From Bacteroidales bacterium (GTDB taxonomy: Bacteria > Bacteroidota > Bacteroidia > Bacteroidales > P3): 64,000 bases of DNA. Under the pieces are notes generated by a model. It saw only the letters and a program-made list of their open reading frames with translations. It was not told the origin of the DNA and searched no databases. The translations under genes were made by a program, and so were the position numbers. Every line of letters starts with the position of its first letter. Position 1 is the first letter of the stretch. Location: the NCBI GenBank assembly GCA_022482545.1, contig JAKVOZ010000001.1:1-64000 (forward strand), given 5' to 3'. Positions 50,773-56,700 of this stretch are shown here, in pieces.

Positions 50773-53700
50773 GTCAATCCGAAGATAAGTCAAGAAATAA
50801 CGGCGACGATATGTGAAGGAAGCAGTTATATGTTTGGAGGAGTAGCAAGGACGAGTGCAGGAACATATGTAGATACAATACAGACAGTCAATGGATGTGA
50901 TAGTATAATAACATTAACATTGAGAGTCAATCCGACATATAACACGCCAATAGAGAAGACGATATGTGCAGGAAGCAGTTATGATTTTAATGGAAGAATA
51001 TTAACGAGTGCAGGAACATATGTAGATACAATACAGACAGTCAATGGATGTGATAGTATAATAACATTAACATTGAGAGTCAATCCGACATATAACACGC
51101 CAATAGAGAAGACGATATGTGCAGGAAGCAGTTATGATTTTAATGGAAGAATATTAACGAGTGCAGGAACATATGTAGATACAATACAGACAGTCAATGG
51201 ATGTGATAGTATAATAACATTAACATTGAGAGTCAATCCGACATATAACACGCCAATAGAGAAGACGATATGTGCAGGAAGCAGTTATGATTTTAATGGA
51301 AGAATATTAACGAGTGCAGGAACATATGTAGATACAATACAGACAGTCAATGGATGTGATAGTATAATAACATTAACATTGAGAGTCAATCCGACATATA
51401 ACACGCCAATAGAGAAGACGATATGTGCAGGAAGCAGTTATGATTTTAATGGAAGAATATTAACGAGTGCAGGAACATATGTAGATACAATACAGACAGT
51501 CAATGGATGTGATAGTATAATAACATTAACATTGAGAGTCAATCCGACATATAACACGCCAATAGAGAAGACGATATGTGCAGGAAGCAGTTATGATTTT
51601 AATGGAAGAATATTAACGAGTGCAGGAACATATGTAGATACAATACAGACAGTCAATGGATGTGATAGTATAATAACATTAACATTGAGAGTCAATCCGA
51701 CATATAACACGCCAATAGAGAAGACGATATGTGCAGGAAGCAGTTATGATTTTAATGGAAGAATATTAACGAGTGCAGGAACATATGTAGATACAATACA
51801 GACAGTCAATGGATGTGATAGTATAATAACATTAACATTGAGAGTCAATCCGACATATAACACGCCAATAGAGAAGACGATATGTGCAGGAAGCAGTTAT
51901 GATTTTAATGGAAGAATATTAACGAGTGCAGGAACATATGTAGATACAATACAGACAGTCAATGGATGTGATAGTATAATAACATTAACATTGAGAGTCA
52001 ATCCGACATATAACACGCCAATAGAGAAGACGATATGTGCAGGAAGCAGTTATGATTTTAATGGAAGAATATTAACGAGTGCAGGAACATATGTAGATAC
52101 AATACAGACAGTCAATGGATGTGATAGTATAATAACATTAACATTGAGAGTCAATCCGACATATAACACGCCAATAGAGAAGACGATATGTGCAGGAAGC
52201 AGTTATGATTTTAATGGAAGAATATTAACGAGTGCAGGAACATATGTAGATACAATACAGACAGTCAATGGATGTGATAGTATAATAACATTAACATTGA
52301 GAGTCAATCCGACATATAACACGCCAATAGAGAAGACGATATGTGCAGGAAGCAGTTATGATTTTAATGGAAGAATATTAACGAGTGCAGGAACATATGT
52401 AGATACAATACAGACAGTCAATGGATGTGATAGTATAATAACATTAACATTGAGAGTCAATCCGACATATAACACGCCAATAGAGAAGACGATATGTGCA
52501 GGAAGCAGTTATGATTTTAATGGAAGAATATTAACGAGTGCAGGAACATATGTAGATACAATACAGACAGTCAATGGATGTGATAGTATAATAACATTAA
52601 CATTGAGAGTCAATCCGACATATAACACGCCAATAGAGAAGACGATATGTGCAGGAAGCAGTTATGATTTTAATGGAAGAATATTAACGAGTGCAGGAAC
52701 ATATGTAGATACAATACAGACAGTCAATGGATGTGATAGTATAATAACATTAACATTGAGAGTCAATCCGACATATAACACGCCAATAGAGAAGACGATA
52801 TGTGCAGGAAGCAGTTATGATTTTAATGGAAGAATATTAACGAGTGCAGGAACATATGTAGATACAATACAGACAGTCAATGGATGTGATAGTATAATAA
52901 CATTAACATTGAGAGTCAATCCGACATATAACACGCCAATAGAGAAGACGATATGTGCAGGAAGCAGTTATGATTTTAATGGAAGAATATTAACGAGTGC
53001 AGGAACATATGTAGATACAATACAGACAGTCAATGGATGTGATAGTATAATAACATTAACATTGAGAGTCAATCCGACATATAACACGCCAATAGAGAAG
53101 ACGATATGTGCAGGAAGCAGTTATGATTTTAATGGAAGAATATTAACGAGTGCAGGAACATATGTAGATACAATACAGACAGTCAATGGATGTGATAGTA
53201 TAATAACATTAACATTGAGAGTCAATCCGACATATAACACGCCAATAGAGAAGACGATATGTGCAGGAAGCAGTTATGATTTTAATGGAAGAATATTAAC
53301 GAGTGCAGGAACATATGTAGATACAATACAGACAGTCAATGGATGTGATAGTATAATAACATTAACATTGAGAGTCAATCCGACATATAACACGCCAATA
53401 GAGAAGACGATATGTGCAGGAAGCAGTTATGATTTTAATGGAAGAATATTAACGAGTGCAGGAACATATGTAGATACAATACAGACAGTCAATGGATGTG
53501 ATAGTATAATAACATTAACATTGAGAGTCAATCCGACATATAACACGCCAATAGAGAAGACGATATGTGCAGGAAGCAGTTATGATTTTAATGGAAGAAT
53601 ATTAACGAGTGCAGGAACATATGTAGATACAATACAGACAGTCAATGGATGTGATAGTATAATAACATTAACATTGAGAGTCAATCCGACATATAACACG

Positions 53701-56700
53701 CCAATAGAGAAGACGATATGTGCAGGAAGCAGTTATGATTTTAATGGAAGAATATTAACGAGTGCAGGAACATATGTAGATACAATACAGACAGTCAATG
53801 GATGTGATAGTATAATAACATTAACATTGAGAGTCAATCCGACATATAACACGCCAATAGAGAAGACGATATGTGCAGGAAGCAGTTATGATTTTAATGG
53901 AAGAATATTAACGAGTGCAGGAACATATGTAGATACAATACAGACAGTCAATGGATGTGATAGTATAATAACATTAACATTGAGAGTCAATCCGACATAT
54001 AACACGCCAATAGAGAAGACGATATGTGCAGGAAGCAGTTATGATTTTAATGGAAGAATATTAACGAGTGCAGGAACATATGTAGATACAATACAGACAG
54101 TCAATGGATGTGATAGTATAATAACATTAACATTGAGAGTCAATCCGACATATAACACGCCAATAGAGAAGACGATATGTGCAGGAAGCAGTTATGATTT
54201 TAATGGAAGAATATTAACGAGTGCAGGAACATATGTAGATACAATACAGACAGTCAATGGATGTGATAGTATAATAACATTAACATTGAGAGTCAATCCG
54301 ACATATAACACGCCAATAGAGAAGACGATATGTGCAGGAAGCAGTTATGATTTTAATGGAAGAATATTAACGAGTGCAGGAACATATGTAGATACAATAC
54401 AGACAGTCAATGGATGTGATAGTATAATAACATTAACATTGAGAGTCAATCCGACATATAACACGCCAATAGAGAAGACGATATGTGCAGGAAGCAGTTA
54501 TGATTTTAATGGAAGAATATTAACGAGTGCAGGAACATATGTAGATACAATACAGACAGTCAATGGATGTGATAGTATAATAACATTAACATTGAGAGTC
54601 AATCCGACATATAACACGCCAATAGAGAAGACGATATGTGCAGGAAGCAGTTATGATTTTAATGGAAGAATATTAACGAGTGCAGGAACATATGTAGATA
54701 CAATACAGACAGTCAATGGATGTGATAGTATAATAACATTAACATTGAGAGTCAATCCGACATATAACACGCCAATAGAGAAGACGATATGTGCAGGAAG
54801 CAGTTATGATTTTAATGGAAGAATATTAACGAGTGCAGGAACATATGTAGATACAATACAGACAGTCAATGGATGTGATAGTATAATAACATTAACATTG
54901 AGAGTCAATCCGACATATAACACGCCAATAGAGAAGACGATATGTGCAGGAAGCAGTTATGATTTTAATGGAAGAATATTAACGAGTGCAGGAACATATG
55001 TAGATACAATACAGACAGTCAATGGATGTGATAGTATAATAACATTAACATTGAGAGTCAATCCGACATATAACACGCCAATAGAGAAGACGATATGTGC
55101 AGGAAGCAGTTATGATTTTAATGGAAGAATATTAACGAGTGCAGGAACATATGTAGATACAATACAGACAGTCAATGGATGTGATAGTATAATAACATTA
55201 ACATTGAGAGTCAATCCGACATATAACACGCCAATAGAGAAGACGATATGTGCAGGAAGCAGTTATATGTTTGGAGGAGTAGCAAGGACGAGTGCAGGAA
55301 CATATGTAGATACAATACAGACAGTCAATGGATGTGATAGTATAATAACATTAACATTGAAAGTTAATCCAAAAGCAACGACAACATTAGAAGCACAGAT
55401 ATGTGAAGGCGAGACATATACATTGAATGGATTTAATGAGAGTATAACAGGAATATATGAGCAGAGATTGCAGACATATCAAGGATGTGATAGTGTTGTA
55501 ACGTTGAACTTGACAGTTAATCCTAAATTGTATAGCAGTATAGATGCAAATATATGTGAAGGAACACGATATACAGATAATGGATTTGATACGACAGCAG
55601 AGGTAGGAACACATGCGATAGTAAGACAGTTACAATCATTAGAGACAGGGTGTGATAGTACAATAACGTTGAACTTAACAGTTAATCCAAAGCCAAGCAG
55701 AGAGATAAATGCACAGATATGCGAGGGAGAGACATATAATGAGAATGGATTTAATGAGAATGGAGTAGTGGGAAGTACGACAACATATACAAGAGATACA
55801 ATATCAGCGAAAGGATGTGAAGGAAAAGTAACATTACACTTAACAGTCAATCCAAAGAAGACGACAGAAGTATATGATACGATATGTGAAGGAGAAAGCA
55901 TAACATTTAATGGAAGTATATATAGCAATGAAGGCGAATATGAGTATCATGGACAGACAGTCAATGGGTGTGATAGTTTAGTAACATTACACTTAACAGT
56001 AAATCCAAAAGCAACGACAACATTAGAAGCACAGATATGTGAAGGCGAGACATATACATTGAATGGATTTAATGAGAGTATAACAGGAATATATGAGCAG
56101 AGATTGCAGACATATCAAGGATGTGATAGTGTTGTAACGTTGAACTTGACAGTTAATCCTAAATTGTATAGCAGTATAGATGCAAATATATGTGAAGGAA
56201 CACGATATACAGATAATGGATTTGATACGACAGCAGAGGTAGGAACACATGCGATAGTAAGACAGTTACAATCATTAGAGACAGGGTGTGATAGTACAAT
56301 AACGTTGAACTTAACAGTTAATCCAAAGCCAAGCAGAGAGATAAATGCACAGATATGCGAGGGAGAGACATATAATGAGAATGGATTTAATGAGAATGGA
56401 GTAGTGGGAAGTACGACAACATATACAAGAGATACAATATCAGCGAAAGGATGTGAAGGAAAAGTAACATTACACTTAACAGTCAATCCAAAGAAGACGA
56501 CAGAAGTATATGATACGATATGTGAAGGAGAAAGCATAACATTTAATGGAAGTATATATAGCAATGAAGGCGAATATGAGTATCATGGACAGACAGTCAA
56601 TGGGTGTGATAGTTTAGTAACATTACACTTAACAGTAAATCCAAAAGCAACGACAACATTAGAAGCACAGATATGTGAAGGCGAGACATATACATTGAAT

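Noticed and set aside
32795-55362. CRISPR-like regular repeats
   Set aside because: The units are contiguous with no unique spacers, keep one open frame and encode protein modules; no cas genes are present.
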